Of a DNA stretch of 64,000 bases, positions 22,801 through 32,419 are shown one piece after another. This DNA comes from Anaspis maculata. Its lineage: Eukaryota; Arthropoda; Insecta; Coleoptera; Scraptiidae. The stretch is from the NCBI GenBank assembly GCA_949128115.1, contig OX421962.1:39207745-39271744 (forward strand), given 5' to 3'. The notes beneath the pieces were generated by a model. It was given only the letters and a program-made list of their open reading frames with translations, did not search any database and was not told the origin of the DNA. Position 1 is the first letter of the stretch. Each line of letters opens with the position of its first letter. The position numbers were made by a program, and so were the translations under genes.

Positions 22801-24104
22801 TAATCTTCACGTTCCCGTTTGCGTTACTGTTCACGTTCTCGTCAATTGTGAATCCGCCCTTATATTCGACTTTTCCTGGGCTGATGTTCATGGTCCCGTT
22901 CGCGATGCTATTCACGTTCTTGTCATTAATTATTGTGAATCCGCCCCCAAGTCCTTACAAAGTAGTTCAATCTTCAGACTTTCTCCAAGCTTGAATTCCT
23001 GTCTTCCACTAGATCATACTTCTTTATAAACTATTTATAATACTACCGTGAAAAATTAAAGGAAATCTACAACGTTTCCCTACTTTTACATAAGAAATGT
23101 AACTTCCAGTAAATCTAATGTGGTGGAACTGGTTTTTTTTACAGGGTGGCTTGTAAGTTCCTGACCAATTTGAAATCGCTGTAAATTTTTCATCTGTAAT
23201 TTTTTTTGGAAATAAATTATTTCATTGGGTGGACCTTGAACAGGATTTTATTTATATTAACAATAGAAAATAACGTCTTTTGAATAACTGCTGTTTTTGG
23301 CTTCGCAAAGTCTGGGTCCAACTCTCGGATCTCGGCTTGAGCATTTCCTCCAAGTTGCTGGCCAGTTTCCAGCTTGTAGGCGTTAACTTCACCCTTCAGA
23401 TACGTTTCAAAAAGAGTTCGACCTTTTGAATCCAAATATGGCAACTATTTCGAAGATTTAATTTTTTATAGTAGATGGAAATAAAACCCCCATGTTTTAG
23501 ATTCGATCTACAGAACAAAAAATCGTGAAAGGAGAAAGTTATGGTGATTTCAAATCGGCCAAGAATTTAGAGCTGCCCTGTGTATAAATTTATTCATTGA
23601 ACTCTGAAACGAAATTTAAAACAAAAAGTGACCACGAAGTCACTAGCATAGCATCAACTATGAAGGCAGTATGTAGCTATCTCAGTCTGTGTAGAAAGTG
23701 GTGAAAAATGCTTGTATAGATAAGGTCCATTTACTTTATTGACAGTAACCAGCAAGTGCTCTTCTTTCATTTCATCTTGAATATTTAATAGAGAAATTTC
23801 AATTTCTAAAGCTGGCTCACGATTCGCGATTTTTTGTGGCAAAGTAGAGTAAATTTTTTGCCTGTGTCAAGTCTCTCATTAACTCTCGCAAAATTGAACC
23901 AGGCGAAAAAATCGCTCGCCCTTCCGTGAGAAATCGTTAATTATGAATACAACTTGACAATAATTTAAAATAAGTATGAATGTCTAAAAACTGTCTTTAT
24001 AACAGTAGTGCTCTGTTTTTCTTTTGCAGTCGTTGATGGGAGAAATGGGAGAAAAATCGTCAGTGAGATATGTGACGTATCAAAACGAAGATGAAGAAGA
24101 ATAA
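7825..24104 (+). CDS. Vmat: Vesicular monoamine transporter (VMAT), 5'-partial, nine exons
   Basis: This MFS proton antiporter loads dopamine, serotonin, octopamine, tyramine or histamine into secretory vesicles. Exons, all GT-AG with matching phases: 7825-7992, 12562-12712, 12773-12831, 13694-13960, 14893-14994, 16214-16440, 20535-20718, 20962-21095 and 24030-24104, giving 454 residues from the end of TM1 to the stop. The first exon starts at [10 protein letters not shown] and holds the large lumenal loop with sequons NAT and NFT; a third, NLT, follows in exon two. Exon four has the MFS loop motif ([10 protein letters not shown]) and the TM5 motif [14 protein letters not shown]. Exon seven has [18 protein letters not shown], including the TM10 aspartate region, which fits VMAT better than the acetylcholine transporter. 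The tail ends [13 protein letters not shown], like the acidic sorting tails of VMATs. The N-terminus and TM1 were not found between 1 and 7824 and probably lie upstream. AATAAA overlaps the stop (24100-24105). The introns are packed with mobile elements. Confidence 0.93.
8060..8182. mobile_element. 123-bp fold-back MITE next to the retrotransposon 3' end
   Basis: Terminal inverted repeats of 39 bp (8060-8098 and 8144-8182) differ at three positions, starting ACCGTATGTTCATTAAAAA and ACAGTATGTTCATTAAAAA. The loop is only 45 bp. It lies just beyond the stop of the minus-strand retrotransposon frame and inside a Vmat intron, so the full intron could fold a strong hairpin here. Confidence 0.75.
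8203..10215 (-). mobile_element. Decayed non-LTR retrotransposon (jockey-like reverse transcriptase fragment)
   Basis: On the minus strand, 10112-8850 encodes a reverse transcriptase: [32 protein letters not shown], the first catalytic Asp in [26 protein letters not shown], and the active site QYADDIV. A second frame, 8892-8203, continues at [14 protein letters not shown] and ends with a Cys/His motif ([18 protein letters not shown]). The two halves are one protein broken by a frameshift at about 8850-8890. An upstream in-frame stop at about 10206 (after KTKDAFWI) is a second lesion. No endonuclease domain or ORF1 was found, so the copy is 5'-truncated and inactive. It lies antisense in a Vmat intron. 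Jockey/X-like is my best clade guess. Confidence 0.9.
10216..12218. other. Vmat intron with dispersed-repeat fragments
   Basis: The reverse complement of about 10820-10980 matches 46100-46230 (shared core ttcaagtcgat, then cgg-ttatcgtg). About 11160-11290 matches 46280-46390 (ggaaccaaa, agcaacacaacaaaag, cgcagttgcag). About 11508-11590 matches 36688-36775 (ttcaaaatgaaa, ttgcacattc, gcaaactt). These are pieces of one or two retroposon-like families, probably non-LTR 3' regions. No gene is present. Confidence 0.6.
12219..12382. mobile_element. 164-bp fold-back MITE in a Vmat intron
   Basis: tatggtggccttacattg at the left end returns as caatgtaaggccaccatta at the right end. The arms continue through tgctgcagcttttttagtt and gctgaaaaaagctgcagt, leaving a loop of about 75 bp. 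It lies 180 bp before Vmat exon 12562-12712. Confidence 0.8.
12832..13693. other. Vmat intron 3, nothing recognised
   Basis: 862 bp between exons 12773-12831 and 13694-13960. It contains no clear repeat or frame beyond short shadows. The run ccgccgtcgccgcgg at about 12930 is locally GC-rich. Confidence 0.6.
14240..14610 (-). pseudogene. Degenerate coding-like fragment, antisense in a Vmat intron
   Basis: Read on the minus strand, about 14445-14270 stays open for over 50 codons with a protein-like, acidic composition ([20 protein letters not shown], then [14 protein letters not shown] and [15 protein letters not shown]). The same frame extends upstream through VTDDTISD, interrupted by a TAG at about 14467. 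No family is recognised. A decayed retroposed gene or transposon ORF is the likeliest explanation; chance openness cannot be ruled out. Confidence 0.35.
15088..16160. mobile_element. 1.07-kb palindromic element in a Vmat intron
   Basis: The ends are ATACAGGGTGGCCCAACG and its reverse complement CGTTGGGCCACCCTGTAT. Arms continue through gaggggttttcgggcat, aaaaagctc, gatttttatat, then the dggtgtcattt/gatacatc blocks near 15270-15310 against 15965-15995, and again near 15535 against 15715. The whole element is therefore one imperfect hairpin with a small loop at about 15625. It fills most of the intron 14995-16213 and ends 54 bp before the next exon. Confidence 0.85.
16843..16860. repeat. (GAAA)n short microsatellite
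   Basis: agaaagaaagaaagaaag lies in the Vmat intron 16441-20534, with nothing else recognisable between 16441 and 17018. Confidence 0.7.
17019..17157. mobile_element. 139-bp fold-back MITE
   Basis: Ends pair as ACGGGGTGTTTATAAG with ttataaacacccgg, then tctgtgatcgc with gcgatcacaga. The interior is GC-rich. It lies in a Vmat intron. Confidence 0.75.
17196..17676. mobile_element. 480-bp fold-back element
   Basis: aaaaattctcgactttt and acttttgaagtta at the left pair with taacttcaaaaatgaaag and tccaagaatttttt at the right. gggtcaaagaggggtccttc pairs with gaaggaccaccctttgac. The central part is unrelated AT-rich sequence. Confidence 0.7.
17861..18107. mobile_element. 247-bp nested hairpin element
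   Basis: The outer pair is gcatccacataggattagtg with cactaatcctatgcggatcc. The middle pair is aagctaaat...gattttttttata with tataaaaaaaaatc. The inner pair is tcacatagacttacggtgag with cttactgtaagtctatgtga. It is a MITE-like palindrome in a Vmat intron. Confidence 0.7.
18815..20022. mobile_element. 1,208-bp non-autonomous hAT element with 8-bp target duplication
   Basis: Termini CAGTGCCGTAACTAAGGCG and CCTAGTTACGGCACTG form the inverted repeats. The flanks are the exact 8-bp repeat CAAGCTGT (18807-18814 and 20023-20030). Subterminal copies of tgccacaggcgc occur near both ends (about 18850 and 19987). Only short frames are present (for example 19483-19259, minus), with no recognisable transposase, so this is an internally deleted or decayed copy. 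It lies in Vmat intron 16441-20534. Confidence 0.9.
20031..20534. other. End of Vmat intron 6, no element defined
   Basis: 504 bp contain a duplicated acctatgtaaataat at about 20091-20120 and nothing else recognisable before the acceptor at 20534. Confidence 0.5.
21096..21179 (+). other. In-frame read-through of the Vmat penultimate exon (possible alternative C-terminus)
   Basis: If the donor at 21096 is not used, the frame continues for 27 residues ([10 protein letters not shown]...NMMGSG) to a TGA at 21177-21179. This would replace the 24-residue acidic tail encoded by the last exon. Drosophila Vmat is known to make two C-terminal isoforms, one by retention of a late intron, so the read-through may be functional. 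The sequence shows only that it is open. A short chance extension is equally possible. Confidence 0.35.
22577..22946. repeat. Palindromic minisatellite in the last Vmat intron
   Basis: gcggattcacaattgtc is followed by four degenerate copies of a ~20-bp unit (aacgtaaacgggaacg). After 22800 the complementary units (cgttcccgtttgcgt) and aattgtgaatccgcc appear twice. The block reads as an inverted pair of short tandem arrays. The rest of this intron (21180-22576 and 22947-24029) has no recognised gene; acagggtggcttgtaag at 23141 looks like an element terminus. Confidence 0.6.
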
Positions 24105-25701
24105 AATGATTCAATGACGAAAATTTTGTAAAGTAACATTTTATTATGTGTTCCAAAAAAAAAATCGTTAAATGTGTGGAATGACATGTTACATGCAGTA
24201 TTGGAACATGGTATTGTTACGCGCTCTGGGAGCGTACTTGAACAAAGACTCTTTTGTTTCCGTTTTCTTGAAGAGTTGCGTTTAATTTTGTGTTAGCATC
24301 ATAATAATTATGGAATGCATTGTAAGATACCAAAAAAAATCTGTGCTTATGTTGACTCGAAAACGACATCACCACTACAACTGATGGGAGTACCGCACCG
24401 ATCAAAATTTAATACAACCCCGCGAGTGGACCCTCGTCCTGGATTAATGTGAATGGCTGCACATAATCCTTTCCCGGAGAAGTGGAGACGAGGCAATAAG
24501 ATGTCCCTCGGCAACCTGCGATGATGAATTTCGGAAACCCACATTGTTATGGATTAAATAGGCGCTCCCATCCTGAAAGCCCGGCTAATGATTGCCATAT
24601 GTCAGCATTATAATCATCAGTGTCTACTATTTAAACCAAGAAGAATAGCATAATAGTTATTTGTGTATTAAAAAAACCGTCATAGAGCTAAAGCTAAAAA
24701 TATTCGGCTGAAATTTATCTTACGTAAATAAGAGAATTGCTGAGCCAATCAAAACACATCATTTTGGGAAAGCCTGGTGTGCCGGGGCTACCCAACAAGT
24801 GCCCCGGGAATGCAGTAAGGGGACCTTAATGTTTATAAAAAATATCGCTTATTTATGATTAATTGTATTTATCCTTAAAACAGTATAACCTGTGACTCGG
24901 TCGTTGTGTTTTTGATGACGTATGTGTCGTCTCCGCAAATATTTTACCTTCAGGAGGTCCAGACTCCTCAGAAGATTATTGTGAAGAGACAATAATCATC
25001 ATTGTAATCAGTCCCAAGATACCTGTTGTGACCAACAAAAATTGTTTTGTTTCAAAGCTGGTAAGGGTCCGAACAACAAGGGCAATCATGCTGATAGCGT
25101 GTTGCCAAAAAGTATTATCGCTAAACCGCAGGACCGGAACATGGTACCTGGTTTAGACGTAGGTTTAAGTAGTGCATGTTTAAGCATTTTAAACTAGAGA
25201 TCTATATAACACTCCAAGGAGTTCGCTATTATAAATGTTCAATGTTTATGTCTATCTAATTTGTGGTGCAATAAATGGAACAAAAGTTATTAAACTGAAT
25301 TCGTGCTGTTATTCACCCCTACTTCCTTTTCCTTTGTAGGTATTTGCAATAATTTTCAATATATCGGTTCATAAAATCATCACAAACAACGTCCTTTACA
25401 ATAATGTCTGATGAAAAAATGTACCTGAAAAAATGTCTTCATTCTTCAAGTATCATTGAAGATCAAAGTATGAACGTAACTTGCCCGCCAAAAACATAGT
25501 AAATTGTAGGAACGTCACTCAGCGTTAGGGTCTTTTTTGTTCGAAAGGTTTATCGTCCTGCGACGCAACCCGCGCTACCTTGATTTATCGCAAATTCAAA
25601 TTTTGAAACAGCATCAGACGTCTATGTAGTTCCAACAACTGTCACTGCCGACAAACGTTCAGGATGTGTCATTTCTACGAAGTGCATTCACCTCTGTCTT
25701 G
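24105..25701. other. Intergenic region after Vmat, possible repeat remnants
   Basis: A minus-strand frame at 24544-24347 includes AAIHINPGRGSTRGVVLNF, which looks protein-like but matches no family I know. tgttacgcgctctgggagcg (24217) resembles an LTR end, but no partner end or duplication was found. ctatataacac (25202), aataaatgg (25270) and a C-rich end suggest a promoter/poly(A) unit of an old retroelement. None of this is strong. Confidence 0.35.
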
Positions 25702-27580
25702 TAGTCCTAGCGGTACACGTAAAAATGGCTCTAATTGTGACAAAAGTGTGAAATTTGGTGTGTGGACTTCTAAAAGCATTTAAAAGGTTTTTAGAAGGGG
25801 AGCCAAGAAAAATCTTGATTTTGATTTTTTAATTTTTTGTGACGTCATTTTTTTGCAACTATTCAAGATTTTTTACTTTTGCATCTGTAATTTGGTGAGT
25901 AATTGCTTAATTCGAGAAACGGAAGAGAAAATTTGCAAAAAAAATTAATTGAACTGAAATGATGGCGTTTTTGTAAAAAACAATTTTTTCCATTTTTTTC
26001 GAAAAATATTGTGAATATGTAAAAATTTGAAAAAGGCAACTATCTCTCAAAGGAAGCCCTATCAGAAGTTATCGAAGTGTTTCTCCAAATTCCAAGCCGT
26101 TTTCGAGATATTTAGAAATATGTCATTTCTTGTGACTGTTTCTTCGTATTAGCTCTCATTTCATCAAACACATAACAGGGTTTTTTTTTTCTTGAAAATA
26201 TACTTCAGAATGATCAGACCGAAGATTTCTTAGGAGCTCATTGTGAACTGTAATTTTTCCAGTGGCGTAGATCACAATAATTCAAATCATTTGTACCCTC
26301 TCACCGTACTTTCTACACCACTCGATTATATGGAAAATATATGACATTTCGACATTATGATCATCCAAGATCACCTAGCATGACACTTCATTTAAAAAGC
26401 ACACCATTTTTTCGCTGATCAGATCGACTGCGAAACATTGCATCTTGTATCATCTCCTCGATCCTCTCCATCATGACTGTTTTAGATAAATTAGAGTTGA
26501 TTGTCCCCCCAGAGTTTTTGAACAGGATGTCATAACAGGTGGCTTGATGATCATCTTGTCAAATAAAATACAAATATTTACAAACAAATAGATAGGTACG
26601 TTCCTATGTTCCAAACCGCAATAATTACAAAATAGATGCGATGACATGTATGCCTTCGACGCCAGTGATGGCCACTCAACCAACTTTACAGTTGATAAAG
26701 CCAGCAGTTGAATAACTTTCAGGTTGGGGGAACAATAAACTATAATGTATCTAAAACAGTCATGATGGAGATGATCGAGGAGGTGATACAAAATGAAATA
26801 TTCAGCAGTCGATCTGATCAGCGGAAAAATTGTGTGCTCAAGATCGTCGATCTCATTTTGTTTTCAAAAGAAGTGTCATACTAGATGATCTTAGATGATC
26901 ATGATGCCATAATGTCATATATTTTCTAAATAATCGAGTGGTGTAGAAAGTACGGTGAGAGGGTGGAAATGGTTCGAATTTCCATGATCTACGGCTACGC
27001 CACTGAAAAATCACAATTTACTAAGAAATTTTCGGTCTGATCATTCCTAAGTATATTCCCAAGAAAAAAGAACCCTGTGATGTGTTTGATGTAATAGGAG
27101 CTAATACGAAGAAACAATTGAAAAAAAATATATTTTCTCAAATATCTCGAAAACGGCTAGGAATTTGGAGGAACACTTCAAGAACTTCTGATGGGGCTTT
27201 TTTGAGGAATAATTGCCTTTTTCAATTTTTCACATATTCACAATATTTTTCAAAAAAAATGGAAAAGTTTGATTTTTACAAAAAACGGCATAACATAACA
27301 TAACATTTCAGTTCAATAATTTTTTTCGCAAATTTTCTCTTCCGTTTCTTGGAATAAGCAATTACTCACAATAGTACAAAAACAAAAGTCAGAAACCTCA
27401 AATAGTTTCAGAAAGAAAAAAAAATGACGTCACAAAAAATTGAAAAATTAAAATCAAAATTTTTCTTGGCTCCCCTTCTAAAAACCTTTTAAATGCTTTT
27501 AGGAGTCCACACACCAAATTTCACACTTTTGTCACAATTAGAGCCATTTTTATGAAATTTTGCTTATACCGCTAGGACTA
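25702..27580. mobile_element. 1.9-kb palindrome with ~0.8-kb arms
   Basis: Arms 25702-26520 and about 26712-27580 are reverse complements. The termini are tagtcctagcgg and ccgctaggacta. Shared blocks include agaaggggagccaagaaaaa with its complement near 27470, gtgacgtcattttttt with aaaaaaatgacgtcac, and catgactgttttagata with tatctaaaacagtcatg near the loop. Divergence is moderate with many small indels. The loop is about 190 bp. No transposase is visible. Confidence 0.85.
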
Positions 27581-29736
27581 TTGGGCTAGATAGCCCAGGC
27601 GCCAGGGAGCAAAAATCAGCTCAATAAGGAAATAATTGTTTCCTGGCTGGAAACTAGCTTAAAACGATCTGTGTGGCCTAGGTTTTGACATACTTATTTC
27701 CCCCCTTTCGGAAATGTCGGCGTCATGTCGCCATCATCAACAAGAAGTGCACAAACGTGGTTTTTGCCGAATATCTTGATTTTGGGCTATCTGACAGCAA
27801 AAGATGTGGGATGTCATTTTGAAACCAATGAAATTTCCTACAGAATAAGTTTTAAATGACTTTTCTGCGACCTATGGTTTTTGAGATAGAGCTTCTGGAA
27901 GCGAGATGCATTGTCGTAAAAGCTCCATGGCCACTTGACTCGAAAAACTAAAATGTCGATGTGACAAAAAAAATTCAAAATGAGATTCGTCGAGAATCCT
28001 TCATGCTATAGTTGCGGTGATGGTCTTGAACTCTTTCTCTTGAACCGTTGATTACGAATATAGAAAAGTCAAAAACGTCACATTGTACATATAGTACAGG
28101 AAAAATAGTTAAAAAATTGGCAAAACCTCGGAATAAATATGGACGTCATGAAAATTTGACATTCTGTTTAGAATTGAATGCTCTACAACATATCCAAAAT
28201 CGCCAAAAATCGCACCCGGGGGTTTTGAGTTATTGGAAAGGGGGTAAAAAATTGCAACTTGAAATGGAGGGGATGAAACACGTCAATCCATTGAAAGCGA
28301 ATACGTCATAATTCGACGCATCATATCCCGCTGATACCATTTTGGCACAAAAAGTTTCGATCATTGTTAAAGGGGGGTCGTGGGGGGGCGAAGCTCTGCT
28401 AGGTGGTCGAATTTGTTTTTCTAGCCATGTTGAACCTATCACGACAAGCTTAGTATCTTTTCCGACTGAATTCAATCTTCTAAACTCGAATTTGATGTGT
28501 AAATTTGGATGGAAACAAGTTTGAACAAGTTAACTTGGGAAAACTTGTTTTTTCTTTGACTATTTTGACGAATTTGTTTTTCACTGTAAGAGGTGTTTCC
28601 AGGGGCGATTAGATTGAAGTGTATTTTCCACGAGAATCATCCACTCAATGTATAATTTTGTTTCTCGAGTTTAAAAAATCGATTTGAACTTCAGCCGGCA
28701 CGGCGCGTCGTCTACTACTGACCAGAACACTACAGCATGCACATTTGAATGAAAACACCTCAAACTATTGAAGAAATAACAACTCATCTTCGAATATTAG
28801 AGGATCTGTGCAGAATTGAATTTCCTATAACCTAAACAAAATCGCCATGAATCGCACTGCAGGATTTTGAGTTATTCAAGTGGAGAGGTAACAGTTCATA
28901 GAGTATGAATCTTGCCAAAATGTTATCCTCCTCCTCGAATAACTCGAAATCCTGCATTGCGATTCATGGCGATTTTGTTCATGTTCTAGGGAATTCAGTT
29001 CTGCACAAATCCTCCAATTTTCAAAGATGAGTTGTTATTTTTTCAATAGTTTGAAAAGTTTTCATTTAAAGGTGCATGCTGTAGTGTTCTGGTCAGTAGT
29101 AGACGACGCGCCGCGCCGGCTCAAGTTCAAATCGATCTTTCAAACTCAAGAAACAAAATTATACATCGAGTGGATGATTTTTGTAAAGAATACACTTCAA
29201 TTTAATGGTCCCTGATTTTTTTTTTCAAAATGAACACCTCCAACAGTAAAAAAAAATTCGTCAAAATTGTCAAAGAAAAAACAAGTTTTCTCAAGTTAAC
29301 TTTTTCAAACTTGTTTTCATCCGAATTTACACATCGGATACGAGTTCAGGAGATTGAATTTAGTCGGAAAAGATGCCAAACTTGTCGTGATCGGTTCTAC
29401 ATGGCCAGAAAAACAAAATGGACTACCTAGCAGAGCTTCGCCCCCCCCCCCCACTACTCCCCTTCAACAATGATGGACACTTTTTGTGCCAAAATGGTAT
29501 CAACGGGATATGATACGTCGAACTATAATGTATTTGCATCCAACGGATTTACGGGTTCCATCCCCTCCATTTTTAGCTGAATTTTTTTACCCCCCCTCCA
29601 ATAACTCAAAACCCCCGGGTGCGACTTTTGGCGATTTTGGATATGTTGTAGAGCACTCAATTCTGAACAAAATATCAAATTTTCAGGACGTCCATATTTT
29701 TTCCGAGGTAGAAATCTATCTTTCTTGTACTAATAT

Positions 29737-30722
29737 ACAAGGTGTACTGAGGGAATCAAATCAGATCAGAGAAATTTTACATATTTCTTCGATTTAGCCT
29801 ATATGCGACACTCTAAGCACCTAACACGAGTCCAATATCAATATGGATTTGCTTTATAAGCTCCACTTAATACACTAAAGAAGTGGTCAGCAGTGGCGTA
29901 TCTAGGGTAAATTGCGCCCAGGGCAAAACATGAAAATTGCGCCCCTGAATTAGTTTTTTTTCAGAATTCAGGCGGGCCAACGACAAATCGGGCCCTCCTA
30001 TTAGGCTTTATCTGGATCAGATTAAAAAGTCGAAAGTTGATCGTCTGTTTGAATGTATTGGTTTCGGTAATGTCCCTCTTTCTCTTTCCCATTTCGCTTG
30101 TCAATTATTGCTCACACGAATTATGCCCAACAGTTCAAATATCTACATTATTTCATTTTTTCATTTCTCATTTTTTACATTTTTATCTTTTATTTCCTCT
30201 CATTTGCGCCCTGAAGAACAAAGTGCGCCCATGGCATGTGCCCCATTTGCCCCCCCCGTAGATACGCCTCTGGTGGTCAGCTCACAGCTTCACTGTTAAA
30301 TGTTTTGAAGGCCCTCTGAAATCATCAAAATAATAAAAATTCACAGTACCAAGGAATGTATATAATAGTATATTATTTACCAAGGGACCAAAGTGAATTC
30401 TTGATTTGGGGATTTGGACCCAAAGGGCCCTCGAGCAACAAACTTCACCCAAGGGATCAAAAATTCACTTTGGTTCCTTGGTATATAATATACTGTTACA
30501 TACATTTCTTGCTACTGTAAATTTTGATGATTTCAGAGGGCCTTCAAAACATTTTACAGGAAGGCTGTGAGCTGACCACTTCTTAAGTGTATCAAGTGAA
30601 GCTTACAGAGCAATACATATTGATATTGGACTCGTGATAAGTGCTTAGAGTTTCGCATAGGCTAAATCGAAGAAATATGTCAAATTTCTCTGTTCTGATT
30701 TAATTCCCGTAGTACACCCTGT
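29737..30722. mobile_element. Palindromic element inserted in the right arm of the giant palindrome
   Basis: Ends are ACAAGGTGTACTGAGGGAAT and its mirror ATTCCCGTAGTACACCCTGT. Arms continue through cagagaaattt, ggtcagctcacagc, gaaggccctctgaaatcatc and aatgtatataatagtatatt to a centre near 30415. Removing the nested hAT (29891-30272) makes the arms about equal. It splits the enclosing right arm exactly where the left arm is continuous (about 28090). Confidence 0.82.
29891..30272. mobile_element. 382-bp hAT-type MITE with 8-bp target duplication
   Basis: Termini are CAGTGGCGTATCTAGGG and CCGTAGATACGCCTCTG. They are flanked by exact 8-bp repeats GTGGTCAG (29883-29890 and 30273-30280). The undisrupted opposite arm near 30575 (gagctgaccacttc) shows the empty site with a single copy, which confirms the insertion. 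The interior is pyrimidine-rich and non-coding. Confidence 0.92.
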
Positions 30723-31179
30723 ACATGTACAATGTGACGTTTTTGACTTTTCAATATTTGTAATCTACGGTCCAAGAGGAAGAGTTTTAGACCATAACCG
30801 CAACTATAGCATGAAGAATTCTCGAGTAATCTCATTTTGAATTTTTTTTTGTCACATCGACATTTTAGTTTTTCGAGTCAAGTGGCCATGGAGCTTTCAC
30901 GACAATGACTCTCGCTTCCAGAAGCTCTATCTCAAGGACCATAGGTCGCAGAGAATTGATTGAAAAACCAGACTGTAGGAAATTTCATAGGCTTCAAAAT
31001 CACTCCTCACATCTTTTGCTGTCAGATGACCCAAAATCAAGATATTCGGCAAAAGCCACGCTGGTGCACTTCTTGTTGATGATGGCGACATGACGCCGAC
31101 ATTTCCGAAAGGGGGGAAACTACTATGTCAAAACCTAAGCTGCACAGATCGTTTTAAGCTAGTTTCCAGCCAGGTAACA

Positions 31180-31587
31180 ATGGTGTACTTGCCAATAAAA
31201 CAGATTTGACTGGAAACACTTTTAATCATCAACAAGAGTAATAAATGGTATTTCCTGAAAATTTCCGGAAAATATATCCATTGATTGAAAAGACTTTTTT
31301 TTCGATTTTTTTTTTCAAAAGGTTGGTAAAAGTCGGGAAACTTTAGTGAAATTTTTCTGTCTGTATTTTTCAAATATTGTTAAGCCACTCTAACTGTTTT
31401 TTGAGTTTTCAACCCAACAGTGCTGTTTGTTTAGTTTTTAGTATATTTGTGACGTCACAAATATATTTTTAAAACAGACACTACTGCCGCAATTTTGAGA
31501 ATTTGGGAAAAAGAAAAAATACGGGTACAATATTTTTGCCCATACTTTCGATTAAGCCAATAAAAAAAAATTGGGCAAGTAGCCCAT
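31180..31587. mobile_element. ~0.4-kb element inserted in the palindrome right arm
   Basis: Ends ATGGTGTACTTGCCAAT and its mirror (ttgggcaagtagcccat) form imperfect inverted repeats. The continuous left arm (about 27633-27645) shows the empty site. A related terminus, ATGGGGTACTTGCCAAT, is at about 5153. The interior is AT-rich. Confidence 0.7.
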
Positions 31588-31621
31588 TATTTCCTTATTG
31601 TTTTCCCTGGCGCCTGGGCTA

Positions 31622-32358
31622 AGATCAAAGTATGTAGTCCCTAGCGCGGAATGGCGTTATAAAATAGGAGTGTCAAGGTGTTTGAAAATTGTCTACCTAA
31701 CAAATTTTGATTTGAATTTCCAATATTTTTATTTAAAAACATGCTGTTTTGCGGAAAACTTTTAGTCTATCCTGCTAGCTGTTTGGGTAGATGTTATCAC
31801 CTAACAAGGCAATGAAATTTGTACAAGGACCTTTATTTGAAAGACTTGTGGGGTTATTTGTAAGGACGATGTACAGGAAGCTCTGTATCGCTGTGAGGTG
31901 ACACATGTGACAATGCAAAACATTATTACTCTTGTCATTTTACAGCGATGTAGCGCTTACATCGATGTATCTTTTTTACAGAATAACAGCACTGGAGGTT
32001 AAAATTTGGGAATAGAATAATAATAGGACCATTTACCATTGGTCGGTAACTCCATCGGCGATAAGGAGATAGCCTCAAACTGATCCTACCGTCCAGGAAG
32101 CATAATGCCGGCCTAATTATAATTCAAATAAATTTAATATTGTTGCGTGCGATAAGCGATATAAGACAAATTCTCACGTTTAATAATAATATTCACGCAT
32201 AATTACCATATTGACGCCGTATCCAAGTACACCGGTGCACTACTACGAGGAAAGTAATTAAGGCTTATGTAAGTTAAATGTATCAAAAATCGAAGTGCTA
32301 GGACACTTTCTCTACGACAAGGACATCGAATTAGAGGCACGAACCCACCCACCATATC
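31622..32358. other. Upstream region of the cuticle gene
   Basis: No element boundaries were seen. The AT-rich text has no long frame. It probably contains distal regulatory sequence of the cuticular protein gene, but I can point to no specific site beyond the TATA box at 32359. Confidence 0.4.
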
Positions 32359-32365
32359 TATAAAG
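32359..32365 (+). promoter_or_regulatory. TATA box of the cuticular protein gene
   Basis: TATAAAG lies 61 bp before the start codon. A GCAGTG initiator-like motif sits about 30 bp downstream (32389-32394), and a second candidate, TCAGT, is at 32402-32406. The spacing of the first pair fits a focused Pol II core promoter, as is common for highly expressed cuticle genes. Confidence 0.65.
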
Positions 32366-32419
32366 TCGCTAACGAAACCAAGAGGGTGGCAGTGTAGTTT
32401 GTCAGTGTGATTGGATATA

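Larger units (their letters stand above)
27591..31621. mobile_element. Giant palindrome (~1.3-kb arms) carrying two inserted elements
   Basis: The left arm, 27591-28893, pairs with 28921-29736, then 30723-31180, then 31588-31621. Termini are tagcccaggcgccaggg and ccctggcgcctgggcta. The central hairpin pairs gagttattcaagtgg with the clone near 28935 across a 27-bp loop. Without the two insertions (29737-30722 and 31180-31587) the right arm is about 1.31 kb, matching the left arm of 1.30 kb. The frames inside, such as 28048-28311 and 29486-29797, are arm shadows. It directly abuts the palindrome 25702-27580. Confidence 0.85.

Noticed and set aside
24217..25310. Possible LTR retroelement remnant (TGTTACGCGC start, TATA and AATAAA near 25200-25270)
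   Set aside because: No matching CA end, target duplication or gag-pol sequence could be located. ggaacatggta occurs twice (24203 and 25136) but does not sit at element ends.
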